Origin: Leptobacterium flavescens
Lineage (GTDB): Bacteria > Bacteroidota > Bacteroidia > Flavobacteriales > Flavobacteriaceae
Length of the DNA stretch: 64,000 nt
NCBI RefSeq assembly: GCF_010671605.1
Contig: NZ_JAABOO010000003.1
Coordinates: forward strand, 124,001-188,000
Direction: 5' to 3'
Positions within the stretch are counted from its first letter, which is position 1. Each line of letters begins with the position of its first letter. This document shows, piece by piece, positions 17,173 to 26,890 of this stretch. The notes under the pieces were generated by a model. The model saw nothing but the letters and a program-made list of their open reading frames with translations, was not told the DNA's origin and ran no database searches. Both the position numbers and the translations under genes were made by a program.

Positions 17173-17928
17173 TTATAAATTCTTTAATTCCCTAATGTCC
17201 TCAGAAGATATCCAACCTATTTTACCATCGGCCAGTTTTATTTTCTTCCACCCGTTCAATTCTGCTGTTACATTGACTTTCGTTCCCTCGTGAAGTAGAA
17301 ATACATTCTCTCCGCGATCGTTAGGCTCTGACTTCACGGCAGATTCAATAGCAAAGACAATTGCGGGTCTGTCATTCCTGACTGCGTTGTATTCGTGAAA
17401 TGCCATGGAAACAGACAGGACACACAGAAAAATTGCAAGGATACTGGTAATAAAGAAAAGTCTTTTAAGGTTTTGTTTAAAGGAAAAATAATAAAAGAGA
17501 AAGGTAGCTACAAAAAGGATCATAAATACGATAGAAAGGACAGCCCAGGTATCATATGAAAGCCTTCCAACGCTATTCTCCACCATTTTGGCAATACCGG
17601 TCTGAGGGAGTGTTTCAATGGCGTCTAAGGTCATATTCTGAGCAAAGGCCATGTTGTTCCTGATATCCTCATCATTCGGAGCCAGCAATAATGCTTTTTC
17701 GTAATAATAGATCGTGGGAGCTACGTGATTCAGTTTGTAATTGGCATTCCCCAGATTAAAGTAAAGTTCTGCAGAATGCTCTCCGCTTTCCAGTATCTTT
17801 TCGTATTTGTTGATGGCACCCTCATAGTCTCCTTCATTATAAAGTTTATTGGCTTCTTCAAAAAGGGCCGTATTCTGTCCCGAAGCAAAAAATGAAATAA
17901 ACAATATGGCAAAAAATAACTTCTTCAT
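17173..17928 (-). CDS. batE: BatE: TPR and SH3 domain protein
   Basis: 251 residues from the ATG at 17928 (MKKLFFAILFISFFASGQN, a signal peptide). An upstream in-frame Met inside batD would add 19 residues before the signal peptide and is rejected. TPR repeats occupy residues 20-100 (ALFEEANKLYNEGDYEGAINKYEKIL), then two membrane helices, then an SH3-like domain at the C-terminus (VNVTAELNGWKKIKLADGKIGWI). Last gene of the Bat operon, one base after batD. Bat proteins in Bacteroidota are linked to oxygen tolerance and envelope integrity. Confidence 0.9.
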   Translation of the reverse strand: MKKLFFAILFISFFASGQNTALFEEANKLYNEGDYEGAINKYEKILESGEHSAELYFNLGNANYKLNHVAPTIYYYEKALLLAPNDEDIRNNMAFAQNMTLDAIETLPQTGIAKMVENSVGRLSYDTWAVLSIVFMILFVATFLFYYFSFKQNLKRLFFITSILAIFLCVLSVSMAFHEYNAVRNDRPAIVFAIESAVKSEPNDRGENVFLLHEGTKVNVTAELNGWKKIKLADGKIGWISSEDIRELKNL

Positions 17929-17929
17929 C

Positions 17930-19699
17930 TTATTGAATTTGCTTGTCAATTTGGGAAATAACTTCTGCAGCTTTGTTGTAATCATGTTGGATAGTCACTT
18001 CGGAAGCAGGGGTATACCTTGCCAGTTCACAGCTTTCCAGAAGGGAAATAAAGTTAGTGACCGTTTCTCCGCTTACTTTTCGCGAAAGCAGCAGGTCACT
18101 TATCTTTTCCTTACTGAACTCTGAGGTTTCTATATGAAGTTTAGCCTTGAGATAATTGTGCAGGGCCCTTTCCAGGGATTCGTAAAAGAGTTCTTTTTTT
18201 CCGATGGCCTTTTTGGCTTCGGATAAGTATTTTTTGGCCAGTTTATTGGCTTTTTTGATCCTGTTCCCGGCAACATCTGCCTCCATAAGTTTTTTCTTTT
18301 TCCCTACTACAATAGCTATCGGAATGATAAGTAACGGAAGTAGCAACAGGGAATAAAACAAATTGGACTTAAAGAGATCTTTCTTTTGTACTGGCTGTAA
18401 ATTAGGATTCAGCTTAAGGAAACGGAACTGATTCCCGGCAGTAACCACGGCCTTTTTATTAAAACCGGGAGAGCTTATGGGAGCTCCCGTAACTCCGGAG
18501 CCTACAGGGCCTTCAAAAACGTTGATCAGGATCTCCTGCGATTTGATCGTTTTATATTTTTCTTCTTTAGGATCGAAATAAGAGAAGGAAACACTCGGAA
18601 TAGGGTATTTACCTCTGAACTGAGGCACGATGGTATAGTTATCGGCTACCTTTCCTTTGGTTCCCGTAAGGTTTGTGCTGACATTGGCATCGAACTTGGG
18701 CTCATACACTTCCAGCGAACTGGGCAGATTGATCTCGGGCAGCTCAAATAACTTTAGATTTCCTTTCCCGTTCACCTCTACTTTAAGCTGCAGGGATTCC
18801 GTAGCTTTCAGATCGGTTTTGCTGGGAATGACATTAAAATCGAAACTTCCCACTGCTCCCGAAAAGCCTTCCGGTTTTCCGGACGGAAGTTCTTTAACCC
18901 TGATGGTTCTGTTCCCGGCAGATACGGTCTTATGGGTTTGTGTATAAATTCGCCCGCCGAAAAAGTCACGTCTGTTGGTAGGTACATCTACCGTAACATC
19001 CAGGGAAAGAGGTTCAATACTCAGTTTTCCTGTTTTCTGCGGATAGAGGACCACTCTTTTTAGCACGACATAGCGATAGGATCTTCCTTTATAGGTGCCG
19101 TTCTCTATCTTCCACCTCTTGATGGGGAGATCCTGGCTCCAGAAATTATTGTATTTGGGATTGTCCAGTTGCCTGAAGTCGCTTACGTTTATATTAGGAC
19201 TTACATACAGCTTGTAAACTACACTTACCGCTTCGTTCAGGAAGGGGCTTTGTTTGGAAACTTCAGCCACCAGATGCAGATTGTCATCGGCAATGTCATC
19301 TGCTGTTTTTGAGTCGCTTGGTTTTTCAACAGCTGCGGTCACTTCTATTTTTATAGGAAGTGTTTTAAATATTTTACCTTCAATTTCTACGGTGGCCTGC
19401 TTAATGGTAAACTTCCCTCTTGCCTTCGGAGTAAGGATATAGGAATAGGTCTTGGAAAGGCTCTTTTTTCCGTTCTGATAAACCTGACTGATAGATTGCT
19501 GCGGGCTGTTTACACGGAAGCCTTCAAAACTCGGGGGAGTAAAATTATCGCCATCCTTGTTCATAGTAAACTCGATAAGAAGTCTTTCGTTAATACCGAG
19601 TTTTTCCTTGCTAACCTTGGCCTCAAACACAACTCCATCCTGTGCCAGGGTAACAAAAACATTTAAGAATGCTATTATTAGTAAAAGAACTTTTTTCAT
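17930..19699 (-). CDS. batD: BatD: oxygen tolerance protein
   Basis: 589 residues. Signal peptide to residue 19 (AQDG), then tandem immunoglobulin-like beta domains (VSKEKLGINERLLIEFTM; SKQSPFLNEAVSVVYKLYV) typical of BatD, one membrane helix near residue 445 (LLLLPLLIIPIAIVVG), and a cytoplasmic helical tail. Mostly periplasmic. It follows batC by 58 bases and is adjacent to batE, and is thought to form a membrane complex with BatA/B/C/E. Confidence 0.93.
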   Translation of the reverse strand: MKKVLLLIIAFLNVFVTLAQDGVVFEAKVSKEKLGINERLLIEFTMNKDGDNFTPPSFEGFRVNSPQQSISQVYQNGKKSLSKTYSYILTPKARGKFTIKQATVEIEGKIFKTLPIKIEVTAAVEKPSDSKTADDIADDNLHLVAEVSKQSPFLNEAVSVVYKLYVSPNINVSDFRQLDNPKYNNFWSQDLPIKRWKIENGTYKGRSYRYVVLKRVVLYPQKTGKLSIEPLSLDVTVDVPTNRRDFFGGRIYTQTHKTVSAGNRTIRVKELPSGKPEGFSGAVGSFDFNVIPSKTDLKATESLQLKVEVNGKGNLKLFELPEINLPSSLEVYEPKFDANVSTNLTGTKGKVADNYTIVPQFRGKYPIPSVSFSYFDPKEEKYKTIKSQEILINVFEGPVGSGVTGAPISSPGFNKKAVVTAGNQFRFLKLNPNLQPVQKKDLFKSNLFYSLLLLPLLIIPIAIVVGKKKKLMEADVAGNRIKKANKLAKKYLSEAKKAIGKKELFYESLERALHNYLKAKLHIETSEFSKEKISDLLLSRKVSGETVTNFISLLESCELARYTPASEVTIQHDYNKAAEVISQIDKQIQ

Positions 19700-19757
19700 T
19701 GTTTAAGTATTGAAATGACAAAACCTGCCGGCCTTTCATTTCAATGTATTTATTAGT

Positions 19758-20630
19758 TTACCAATCCTTTTCTCTTTTGGTGGGCTTACCTTTTAACTTT
19801 TTGGCATTAAGCTTTTTCTGCACCTTTTTCTCTTCATTATTCATAGCTTCCAGCAAGTTTTTTACCTGTTGAGGTGAAAGTTGATTGGGTCTGGGTTTTC
19901 CTTTCTGATCTTTGGGCTGATCTCCTCCCTTGTTTTTATCTTTTTTGTCTTCCTTCTTATCTCCTTCACCATCCTTGTTCTCATCGGGTTTCTTTTCTCC
20001 GTCTTTCTTGTCGTCGTTCTCTCCTTCTTTATTCTGATCCTGATCTTTCTTATCGTCTTTCTTGTCCTTCTCTTCGTTATCTCCTTCTTTTTTGTCCTGG
20101 TTCTGATCTTTGTTCTGATCCTGGTTCTGGTCTTTATTCTGATCCTTATTGTCCTTGTTCTGGTCCTGCTGCTCTTTCTGCTTTTGTTTGGCCAGGGCCA
20201 GGTTATAACGGGTCTGGTCGTCTGTAGGATCGTTGCGAAGGGCTTCCTTATAGGCTTCTACAGCTTTACCGAATTCCTTGTTTTTCATAAAGACATTCCC
20301 CATATTATGGAAAGCCTTGTGTTTCTGGGTCTTTGATAAAGCAACATCTCCGGCCTGCTTGAATCTTGAGAAAGCTTCACCCAGACTGTTTTCGCGATAA
20401 TAAGCATTTCCGAGATTGTATTTTGCAGTGGCATTTTCCCCGTTCTTGGAAATAGCCCTTCTGTAATTAGCCTCGGCATCTATAAATTCTTTATTGGCCA
20501 ATTCCTTGTTCGCGTCATACACATAATTATTGGCTAGTTTGGCCGCTTTTTGCTTGGCCTTTTCCTCTTTATTCTGGGAAAAAGCAAAAGAAGTCGTCAA
20601 AATGAGAACAAGAAGTACTAATTTCTTCAT
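19758..20630 (-). CDS. batC: BatC: TPR protein with a charged low-complexity tail
   Basis: 290 residues. Signal peptide (residues 1-18), TPR repeats at 40-150 (ATAKYNLGNAYYRENSLGEAF; AFHNMGNVFMKNKEFGKAVEAY), then about 90 residues composed almost only of Q, N, K, D, E and G built from a drifting QNKDQNKD unit, and a conserved-looking end (LSPQQVKNLLEAMNNEE). The repeat is visible at DNA level between 19.92 and 20.17 kb and probably varies in length among strains. It lies two bases after batB. Confidence 0.92.
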   Translation of the reverse strand: MKKLVLLVLILTTSFAFSQNKEEKAKQKAAKLANNYVYDANKELANKEFIDAEANYRRAISKNGENATAKYNLGNAYYRENSLGEAFSRFKQAGDVALSKTQKHKAFHNMGNVFMKNKEFGKAVEAYKEALRNDPTDDQTRYNLALAKQKQKEQQDQNKDNKDQNKDQNQDQNKDQNQDKKEGDNEEKDKKDDKKDQDQNKEGENDDKKDGEKKPDENKDGEGDKKEDKKDKNKGGDQPKDQKGKPRPNQLSPQQVKNLLEAMNNEEKKVQKKLNAKKLKGKPTKREKDW

Positions 20631-20632
20631 AA

Positions 20633-21679
20633 TCAGGATTCTTTTTCGTTAAACAAATTCAACCGTTGTAACCAGGCTGTTTTCCTGTCGAGCAGGAAAA
20701 TATCCAAAAATAATAATAATATGGCACCGCCAATAAACCATTGGAACTGATCCTTATAGTCGGCAAACTGTTTGGATTCAAATTCCTTTTTGTCCATTTG
20801 CGTGAGAAGCTCCGTTACCTTTTCCACTACCTCTTCGGTATTCGCGCCATCTATATAGGCTCCGTTCCCGTTATCGGCAATATCCTTCAGGATCTTTTCA
20901 TTCAGTTTGGTAATTACAACTTCTCCGTTCTGATCTTTTTTATAGTTCGATACTATTCCGTTTATCTTTTCGGGGATCACACTTCCTTTAGCGGTTCCCA
21001 CACCAATGGTATATATCCTTATCCCTTCTTCGACTGCATCCTCAACTGCATCGATCGCCCTCTGAGAGTGATCTTCTCCGTCCGAAATGATAAACAATAC
21101 CCTGTTGGTCTGTTCTTCATCATTATAATAGGTCTTGGCCAGATCTACAGCTTCATCAATAGCTGTTCCCTGAGAAGACATCATATTGGTGTTCATGCTT
21201 TGCAGGAACATCTTTGCCGCGGCATAGTCGGTGGTGATCGGTAATTGAGGGAAGGCCTGTGCGGCATATGCAATGATACCTACACGGTCGCTTCCGAGCT
21301 GATTAACGATCTCCGAAACCAGTCTTTTTGCCTTTTCCATTCTGTTGGGAGCAATATCTTCTGCCAACATACTCTTGGAAACATCTACCGCAAATACGAT
21401 GTCAACACCCTCTCGTTTAACGGTTTCCAGTTTGGTCCCGATCTTCGGATTTACCAAAGCTATTGCCAAACTAGCAAAAGCTAATGAAATAACAATGAGT
21501 TTTAAGATAGATTTAAAAGTAGAATAGTTAGGACTCAGCTTTTTTAGAAGTGCCCTGTCGGCAAATTTATGCTGTGTTCTGCGTTTCCATACCTGTAGCG
21601 CCAGAAACAGGACTACCAGCACCGGAATGATGAACATTACATAAAAATATATTTTTTCCTCTAGTTGATACATGCTCAA
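20633..21679 (-). CDS. batB: BatB: VWA domain membrane protein
   Basis: 348 residues. Two N-terminal membrane helices (residues 10-28 and 60-77), a von Willebrand A domain with a complete MIDAS (DVSKSM near residue 99, Thr in TAIDEAV, DGEDH), and a C-terminal helix (FIGGAILLLFLDIFLL). It binds partners in a metal-dependent way in the periplasm. It is separated from its paralogue BatA by an inserted flavodoxin-like gene. Confidence 0.93.
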   Translation of the reverse strand: MSMYQLEEKIYFYVMFIIPVLVVLFLALQVWKRRTQHKFADRALLKKLSPNYSTFKSILKLIVISLAFASLAIALVNPKIGTKLETVKREGVDIVFAVDVSKSMLAEDIAPNRMEKAKRLVSEIVNQLGSDRVGIIAYAAQAFPQLPITTDYAAAKMFLQSMNTNMMSSQGTAIDEAVDLAKTYYNDEEQTNRVLFIISDGEDHSQRAIDAVEDAVEEGIRIYTIGVGTAKGSVIPEKINGIVSNYKKDQNGEVVITKLNEKILKDIADNGNGAYIDGANTEEVVEKVTELLTQMDKKEFESKQFADYKDQFQWFIGGAILLLFLDIFLLDRKTAWLQRLNLFNEKES

Positions 21680-21681
21680 TT

Positions 21682-22203
21682 TTAAATTAAAGTGTCATTT
21701 AACTGAAGCTGTTCAGAAAAACCGATCAGTTTCAGTTTTACCTCTTCCGGGATCCCGTTCTCCTCCACCCAGCTGTGTACATCTCCCAGGTAATTCATCC
21801 CTAAATAATTTGCACTTTCCGTAAAAGGCCTGTTAAAACTTGCTATGGCCTCTTTATCCGAACCACAGCTAATTAAAGCCATGTTCATTCCTCTCAGTTT
21901 CCTTCCTGTTTCCTTTTCCTCGAAAAGAAAATCCGAGATCCGGTCCAGGAATACTTTCAACAAACCACTCATGCTATACCAGTATACCGGAGTAGCAAAG
22001 ACAATAGTCTGATAATTGTTTACGATCTCCTTGAAAAGCCCATTAAAATCATCTTCGTTCTTAAGCTCATAATCAAAATGGTTGATCTTTTTTTCATTCA
22101 GATCAATAATATCAAAAGAGGTATGCTCCTGCAACAGAGACACGATCTTTGCCGTATTTCCATTACTTCTGGAACTTGCCTGTATGATCACTCCTTTTGC
22201 CAT
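21682..22203 (-). CDS. Flavodoxin-like NAD(P)H-dependent FMN oxidoreductase
   Basis: 173 residues, cytoplasmic. The phosphate-binding loop SSRSNGNTAKI (residues 10-20) and TPVYWYSMSGLLKVFLDR (residues 75-92) define the FMN-reductase/flavodoxin-like fold. It likely reduces a quinone, flavin or similar acceptor. It is embedded between batA and batB with one- and two-base spacings, so it is translated with the operon. This gene is not part of the usual bat set; a redox enzyme inside an aerotolerance operon is a plausible functional recruit. Confidence 0.88.
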   Translation of the reverse strand: MAKGVIIQASSRSNGNTAKIVSLLQEHTSFDIIDLNEKKINHFDYELKNEDDFNGLFKEIVNNYQTIVFATPVYWYSMSGLLKVFLDRISDFLFEEKETGRKLRGMNMALISCGSDKEAIASFNRPFTESANYLGMNYLGDVHSWVEENGIPEEVKLKLIGFSEQLQLNDTLI

Positions 22204-22204
22204 T

Positions 22205-23206
22205 CTAAATAAAACTTCTGAAGATCGTATACCTCAAAGCTAATTCCATCATAAGCAGTAAACCTGCCAGGATAGCGAGAGGTCTGAATTTCTCTTCGTA
22301 ATTAGTATATTTAAATTCTTCTATTTCGGTTTTTTCCAGTTTATTGATCTCTTCGTAGATCTCTTCCAGTTTTTCATTATTGGTTGCCCGGAAGTATTTT
22401 CCTCCTGTAACTTCTGCCACTTCGGTAAGGAGTTTTTCATCGATCTCCACATCCCTGTAACCGAACCTGAAACTTCCGTCCAGATTATAAGCTACCGGTG
22501 TTAGAGCCATCCCGTTACTTCCCAGTCCGATCGTATAGGTTTTGATCCCGAATTCCACAGCGAGCTCAGAAGCGGTCTGAGGCTCAATAAAACCGGCATT
22601 ATTAACCCCGTCTGTCAGTAGGATGATCACCTTGCTCAGGGCCTTGCTTTCTTTCAGGCGGTTTACCGAAGTTGCCAGCCCCATTCCGATGGCCGTACCG
22701 TCTTCGATGATCCCGTGATTTATTTCATTCAGAGCTCTGAGTACAATAGATTTATCGCTGGTGATCGGGGTTTTGGTAAAGCTTTCTCCCGAATAGACCA
22801 CCAGGCCGATCCTGTCGTTAGGACGCCCTTTGATAAACTCGGAGGCTACCTCTTTCAAGGCTGAAAGCCGATCGGGTTTAAGGTCTTTGGCCAGCATACT
22901 TGAAGAGACGTCTATTGCCATAACAATATCGATCCCCTTTGTGGTTTTGGTCCTGGTAGATACATCTTTGGTCTGCGGTCTTGCCAGGGCCGTTATGAGT
23001 GCTGTTAAAGCGAGTAATCTAAGAACATATAAAATAGGCTTTAGTTTGGGAAGAATTGAATTTCCTGCTTTAAAACCTTTTATACTCGATATCTTTAAAG
23101 AAGCACTGTCTTTTTTTCTGTTGAAAATATACCATACCATTGCCAGTGGAAGCATTAAAAGCAACCAGAAGAATTGAGGATTGGCAAATTGAATATTTTC
23201 CAGCAT
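22205..23206 (-). CDS. batA: BatA: VWA domain membrane protein
   Basis: 333 residues. N-terminal helices (FWLLLMLPLAMVWYI and LYVLRLLALTALITAL), a VWA domain with complete MIDAS (DVSSSM near residue 94, Thr in GTAIGMG, DGVNN), and a C-terminal helix (LAILAGLLLMMELAL). The end matches the Aer/Bat family. Spacing to the gene upstream is two bases. Confidence 0.94.
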   Translation of the reverse strand: MLENIQFANPQFFWLLLMLPLAMVWYIFNRKKDSASLKISSIKGFKAGNSILPKLKPILYVLRLLALTALITALARPQTKDVSTRTKTTKGIDIVMAIDVSSSMLAKDLKPDRLSALKEVASEFIKGRPNDRIGLVVYSGESFTKTPITSDKSIVLRALNEINHGIIEDGTAIGMGLATSVNRLKESKALSKVIILLTDGVNNAGFIEPQTASELAVEFGIKTYTIGLGSNGMALTPVAYNLDGSFRFGYRDVEIDEKLLTEVAEVTGGKYFRATNNEKLEEIYEEINKLEKTEIEEFKYTNYEEKFRPLAILAGLLLMMELALRYTIFRSFI

Positions 23207-23208
23207 AA

Positions 23209-24882
23209 TTAGTTCTCCGATTTAAAATCTATTGAATTTGTAATACGATCTACTATAGCTTCTGCATAGTAATCTCCGTCTTCATAGGCGATAATAAGTT
23301 GCTGGAAGCCTCCGTTTTCGGTAAAGCTCAGCAATACATAATCGCTCTTTATCTCTTTATTTGTTTTGGGATTGGTAAGGACCATGCTCCCATATGCTTT
23401 TACCCCTGTCTTTCCGGTCAGGGTCTCAATATTTTCCTGTTTAACAACAATGTTTTTGGCTCCCTGGGCTTCCAGCGTGCTTATGCTTCCGTCTATGGCC
23501 TTCTGCACATCAAATTCAACCCCTTCCTTAAAGGTGGTTGAGGTGGTCAGGATATAGAAATGGTCGATAAGACTCCCGTAAAGAAAAGCCTGATTGGTAT
23601 CTATAAATTCTGCAGATTCTTCCGGAATAGGCAGTTTTATTCTTTTCAATACTTTAGGGGTTTCCATATAAATAGCCGGGAAACCGTATTCACTGGTTAT
23701 CCATTCGCTCTCCAGTAACTCCTTGGTCGGATGCCCGATAACCGTATCTTTTACATAATTAAAACCGTAATGTGCAACTGCAAAGGAAGTAGCTATCAGA
23801 AGCAGGGCCAGGGTAACGATCCCTCCGAGAACAAGTTTTTTCTTGCGTTTCTTTTTGGCGAGCATTTCCAGGTATTCTTCATTATCCTGCAGTTCTTCTT
23901 CTGTAGGTTCCGGTAATGCTTCCTTGGTTTTTATAACGATCTGCTCTATGGAAAGCCTGTCGGTCTCTGCTACCTTGGTATCGGGTTTGGATTTGGCAAA
24001 CTTAACAAGGTCGGCAGTCTGCAATACATTCTTGAATTGCTTTATCGTTGATTCATCAATATTAAGACTTCCGGAATCTTTCAGCATTTCCAGCTTAAGG
24101 ATAAGCTCATCCGTGGTACTTTCAAGAGCCGAAATATTTACATCTTCCTCAATATAGGAACGAACGATATCGGTAAGCTCGGAATAATACTGTTTGTATT
24201 CGGACTGGATAAGGTATTTGGATTCTTCCAGTTTTTTAAGCTCCAGAAGTGCCCGGTCATAAGGAGGTAACAAGGCTACTTTCTCCTCTTCGGTCAGCGG
24301 TTTTTTTCTGAAGACAAACCAGTACAGAAGACCACCGATAATAATAAGACTTATAAGGATCCAGAAAAGATAGGACATCCAGCCTGTAGAGCTTCTGTCT
24401 ACTTCTACCAGTTCCTTGATGTCGTACATCTTCTGTTTGGTGGTATCTACGGCTACATCGTTCACCCGTATCCGCAGCGAATCGGTATAGTAGCTTTTAT
24501 CGTTTATGAGTATCTGCTGACTGGGGAGTTTGTAATAACCCGAATCGAATTGGGTAAGTCCGTATTTCTTTATCAGCTGAAAACGATCGTTGTTCCTGAA
24601 TGTATCTATGGTAGATTCTATCACTTCCAGCGGATTAAAGGTCTGCCCCTCGGGGAAAACTACCACGGAAGTAGAATCGGCTTCCACATTGATCTCAAAG
24701 TTGATCCTTTCCCCGATCTTTATGGTAGTGGAATCTATTTTGGAACTTACCGTAGGCTCCGATTGAGAATAGGCCAGTGTACTTATAAGAAATAGGAACA
24801 TAAAAAAAGATCCCCGCTTTCCCTTTAGATAAAGTAATCCGGGAGATAAATACTCTTTTATTTCTGATCTGAAACTTCTCAT
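23209..24882 (-). CDS. Bat operon membrane protein with BatD-like N-terminal domain
   Basis: 557 residues. After a basic leader and hydrophobic segment (MFLFLISTLAYSQ) comes a beta-sandwich of about 110 residues resembling one BatD domain (TTIKIGERINFEINVEADS), a membrane helix near 170-192, a helical cytoplasmic part (LLELKKLEESKYLIQSEYKQYYSEL, similar to DUF4381-type segments), a second helix near 350-370, and a C-terminal domain of about 170 residues. The start may be at residue 28 instead. This position between the DUF58 gene and batA is normal for flavobacterial bat operons; the molecular role is unknown. Confidence 0.8.
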   Translation of the reverse strand: MRSFRSEIKEYLSPGLLYLKGKRGSFFMFLFLISTLAYSQSEPTVSSKIDSTTIKIGERINFEINVEADSTSVVVFPEGQTFNPLEVIESTIDTFRNNDRFQLIKKYGLTQFDSGYYKLPSQQILINDKSYYTDSLRIRVNDVAVDTTKQKMYDIKELVEVDRSSTGWMSYLFWILISLIIIGGLLYWFVFRKKPLTEEEKVALLPPYDRALLELKKLEESKYLIQSEYKQYYSELTDIVRSYIEEDVNISALESTTDELILKLEMLKDSGSLNIDESTIKQFKNVLQTADLVKFAKSKPDTKVAETDRLSIEQIVIKTKEALPEPTEEELQDNEEYLEMLAKKKRKKKLVLGGIVTLALLLIATSFAVAHYGFNYVKDTVIGHPTKELLESEWITSEYGFPAIYMETPKVLKRIKLPIPEESAEFIDTNQAFLYGSLIDHFYILTTSTTFKEGVEFDVQKAIDGSISTLEAQGAKNIVVKQENIETLTGKTGVKAYGSMVLTNPKTNKEIKSDYVLLSFTENGGFQQLIIAYEDGDYYAEAIVDRITNSIDFKSEN

Positions 24883-24885
24883 TAA

Positions 24886-25752
24886 TTATCCTCGTCTTTT
24901 AAAATAGCCCAACAATTTCTTTACATAACTCTCATCCACCCGGCTGCTTAATACTCCGGCACCGCTCCTTGTAAAGGCATTCTGGAAATAATCTACCCGT
25001 TCCCTGTAATATTTTGCGTAATTATTCCTTACACTTCTGGACTGGGTATTGACCAATATCAGTTCTCCGGTTTCAGCATCCTGCATATGCACCATTCCGA
25101 GGTTAGGGATCTCTTCTTCCTTGCGGTCGTAGATCCTTATTCCTGTTACATCGTGTTTTTTACCGACAATTTTCAGGGTCTGTTCGTAATCGTCGCTTAT
25201 AAAATCGGAAAGAAGGAAAACAATAGCTTTCTTCTTCATGACGTTGGACAGGAATTTAAGGGCCTCTGCAATATCTGTTTTACTGCTTTTGGGCTTGAAT
25301 TCCAGTAATTCCCTGATGATCCTGAGTACATGCGACTTTCCTTTTTTAGGCGGGATATAAAGTTCTATCTGATCGGAAAAAAGGATAAGCCCTATCTTGT
25401 CGTTATTCTGGGTAGCAGAAAAGGCCAGAGTAGCCGAGACTTCGGTAATGATATCTTTTTTGAATTGCTGATCGGTTCCGAAAAATTCGGATCCACTAAT
25501 GTCTACCATCAGCATCATGGTCAGTTCGCGTTCTTCCTCGAAAACCTTTACATAAGGTTCGTTATAACGGGCGGTTACGTTCCAGTCTATAGCTCGTACA
25601 TCATCTCCGAACTGATATTGCCTTACCTCACTAAAAGTCATCCCCCTTCCCTTAAAGGTAGAGTGATATTCCCCGCCAAAAATATGATCGCTCAGGCGAC
25701 GGGTCTTTATTTCAATTTTTCGAACTTTCTTGAGTAATTCTTTAGTATCCAT
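24886..25752 (-). CDS. DUF58 domain protein
   Basis: 288 residues. DUF58 signature YQFGDDVRAIDWNVTARYNEPYVKVFEEERELTMMLMVDISGS near residues 46-90, within a VWA-like fold (DISGSEFFG gives a MIDAS-like start). No membrane segment. DUF58 proteins accompany MoxR ATPases and are thought to be their substrates or adaptors. It starts 45 bases after moxR and ends three bases before the next gene. Confidence 0.93.
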   Translation of the reverse strand: MDTKELLKKVRKIEIKTRRLSDHIFGGEYHSTFKGRGMTFSEVRQYQFGDDVRAIDWNVTARYNEPYVKVFEEERELTMMLMVDISGSEFFGTDQQFKKDIITEVSATLAFSATQNNDKIGLILFSDQIELYIPPKKGKSHVLRIIRELLEFKPKSSKTDIAEALKFLSNVMKKKAIVFLLSDFISDDYEQTLKIVGKKHDVTGIRIYDRKEEEIPNLGMVHMQDAETGELILVNTQSRSVRNNYAKYYRERVDYFQNAFTRSGAGVLSSRVDESYVKKLLGYFKRRG

Positions 25753-25797
25753 TGGCTTGGGTAACGGTTATCAAAAATGGGCTAACGTTTCAAGCTG

Positions 25798-26799
25798 CTA
25801 TGGTACCTCGATCTCGTTAACGATCTTATTGATAATATCTTCCGTTGTTACATTTTCTGCTTCCGCTTCATAGGTGAGCCCGATCCTGTGGCGAAGAACA
25901 TCAAGTACTACCGCACGTACATCTTCCGGGATCACATAACCTCTTCTCTTAATAAATGCATAGCATTTTGCAGCATTTGCCAGATTAATACTTCCCCTTG
26001 GAGAAGCTCCGAAGTTGATCAAAGGCTTAATATCGCCTAATTTATATTTTTCAGGATAACGGGTGGCAAATATAATATCGAGAATATACTTCTCGATCTT
26101 CTCATCCATATACACTTCTCTTACCGTTTCCTGTGCTTTCAGGATCTGTTCTACAGAAACCACAGGATTTACCTGGTCAAAACTTCCTTTCAGATTAGCG
26201 CGAATAATAAGCTGCTCCTCATCGAGTTTCGGGTAATCGATAACCGTTTTCAGCATAAAACGGTCTACCTGTGCTTCCGGTAACGGATACGTACCTTCCT
26301 GCTCAACCGGGTTTTGCGTTGCCATTACCAGGAAAGGTTTATCCAGTTTAAAGGTCTCATCCCCGATGGTTACCTGCTTCTCCTGCATGGCTTCAAGCAG
26401 TGCCGATTGCACTTTGGCCGGAGCACGGTTAATCTCATCCGCAAGGACAAAATTAGCAAAGATGGGTCCTTTTTTAATGTTGAAATCGTTTTGTTTGATG
26501 TTATAGATCAATGTTCCTATCACATCTGCAGGAAGCAAATCGGGTGTAAACTGAATTCTGCTAAAACTTCCGTGAACCGCCTTCGAAAGCGTGTTGATGG
26601 CAAGTGTCTTAGCAAGACCAGGAACACCTTCTAACAAAATATGACCTTGTCCCAACAATCCGATCAATAACCTTTCTACCATGTGTTTCTGTCCCACAAT
26701 TACCTTATTGATCTCGCCTGTAAGTAAATCAACAAAGGCACTTTCCTTGGTTATTTTCTCATTAATTACACTAATGTCAATAGTATTGTTTTCTTCCAT
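25798..26799 (-). CDS. moxR: MoxR family AAA+ ATPase
   Basis: 333 residues. Walker A GVPGLAKT near residue 59, Walker B FVLADEINRAP, sensor 1 in MATQNPVEQEGTYPLPEAQVDRF, and the C-terminal lid domain. MoxR ATPases act as chaperones for VWA proteins; the substrates here are probably BatA and BatB. First gene of the minus-strand operon that runs to batE. I could not assign a promoter in the 151 bases upstream. Confidence 0.96.
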   Translation of the reverse strand: MEENNTIDISVINEKITKESAFVDLLTGEINKVIVGQKHMVERLLIGLLGQGHILLEGVPGLAKTLAINTLSKAVHGSFSRIQFTPDLLPADVIGTLIYNIKQNDFNIKKGPIFANFVLADEINRAPAKVQSALLEAMQEKQVTIGDETFKLDKPFLVMATQNPVEQEGTYPLPEAQVDRFMLKTVIDYPKLDEEQLIIRANLKGSFDQVNPVVSVEQILKAQETVREVYMDEKIEKYILDIIFATRYPEKYKLGDIKPLINFGASPRGSINLANAAKCYAFIKRRGYVIPEDVRAVVLDVLRHRIGLTYEAEAENVTTEDIINKIVNEIEVP

Positions 26800-26890
26800 T
26801 CGGATTAAATTTTAAGGCGTGAATTTACTAATCACATTTAAATGATGCAAATTGTAGAAATTATATGCGTATAGCTGTTAACAATTGGTT

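Noticed and set aside
19881-20336. Long plus-strand frame encoding an almost wholly hydrophobic protein opposite batC
   Set aside because: It is the antisense of the Q/N/K/D-rich repeat of batC; complementing such codons gives Leu/Val/Phe/Ile runs. No promoter or start context, and batC is a well-supported gene.
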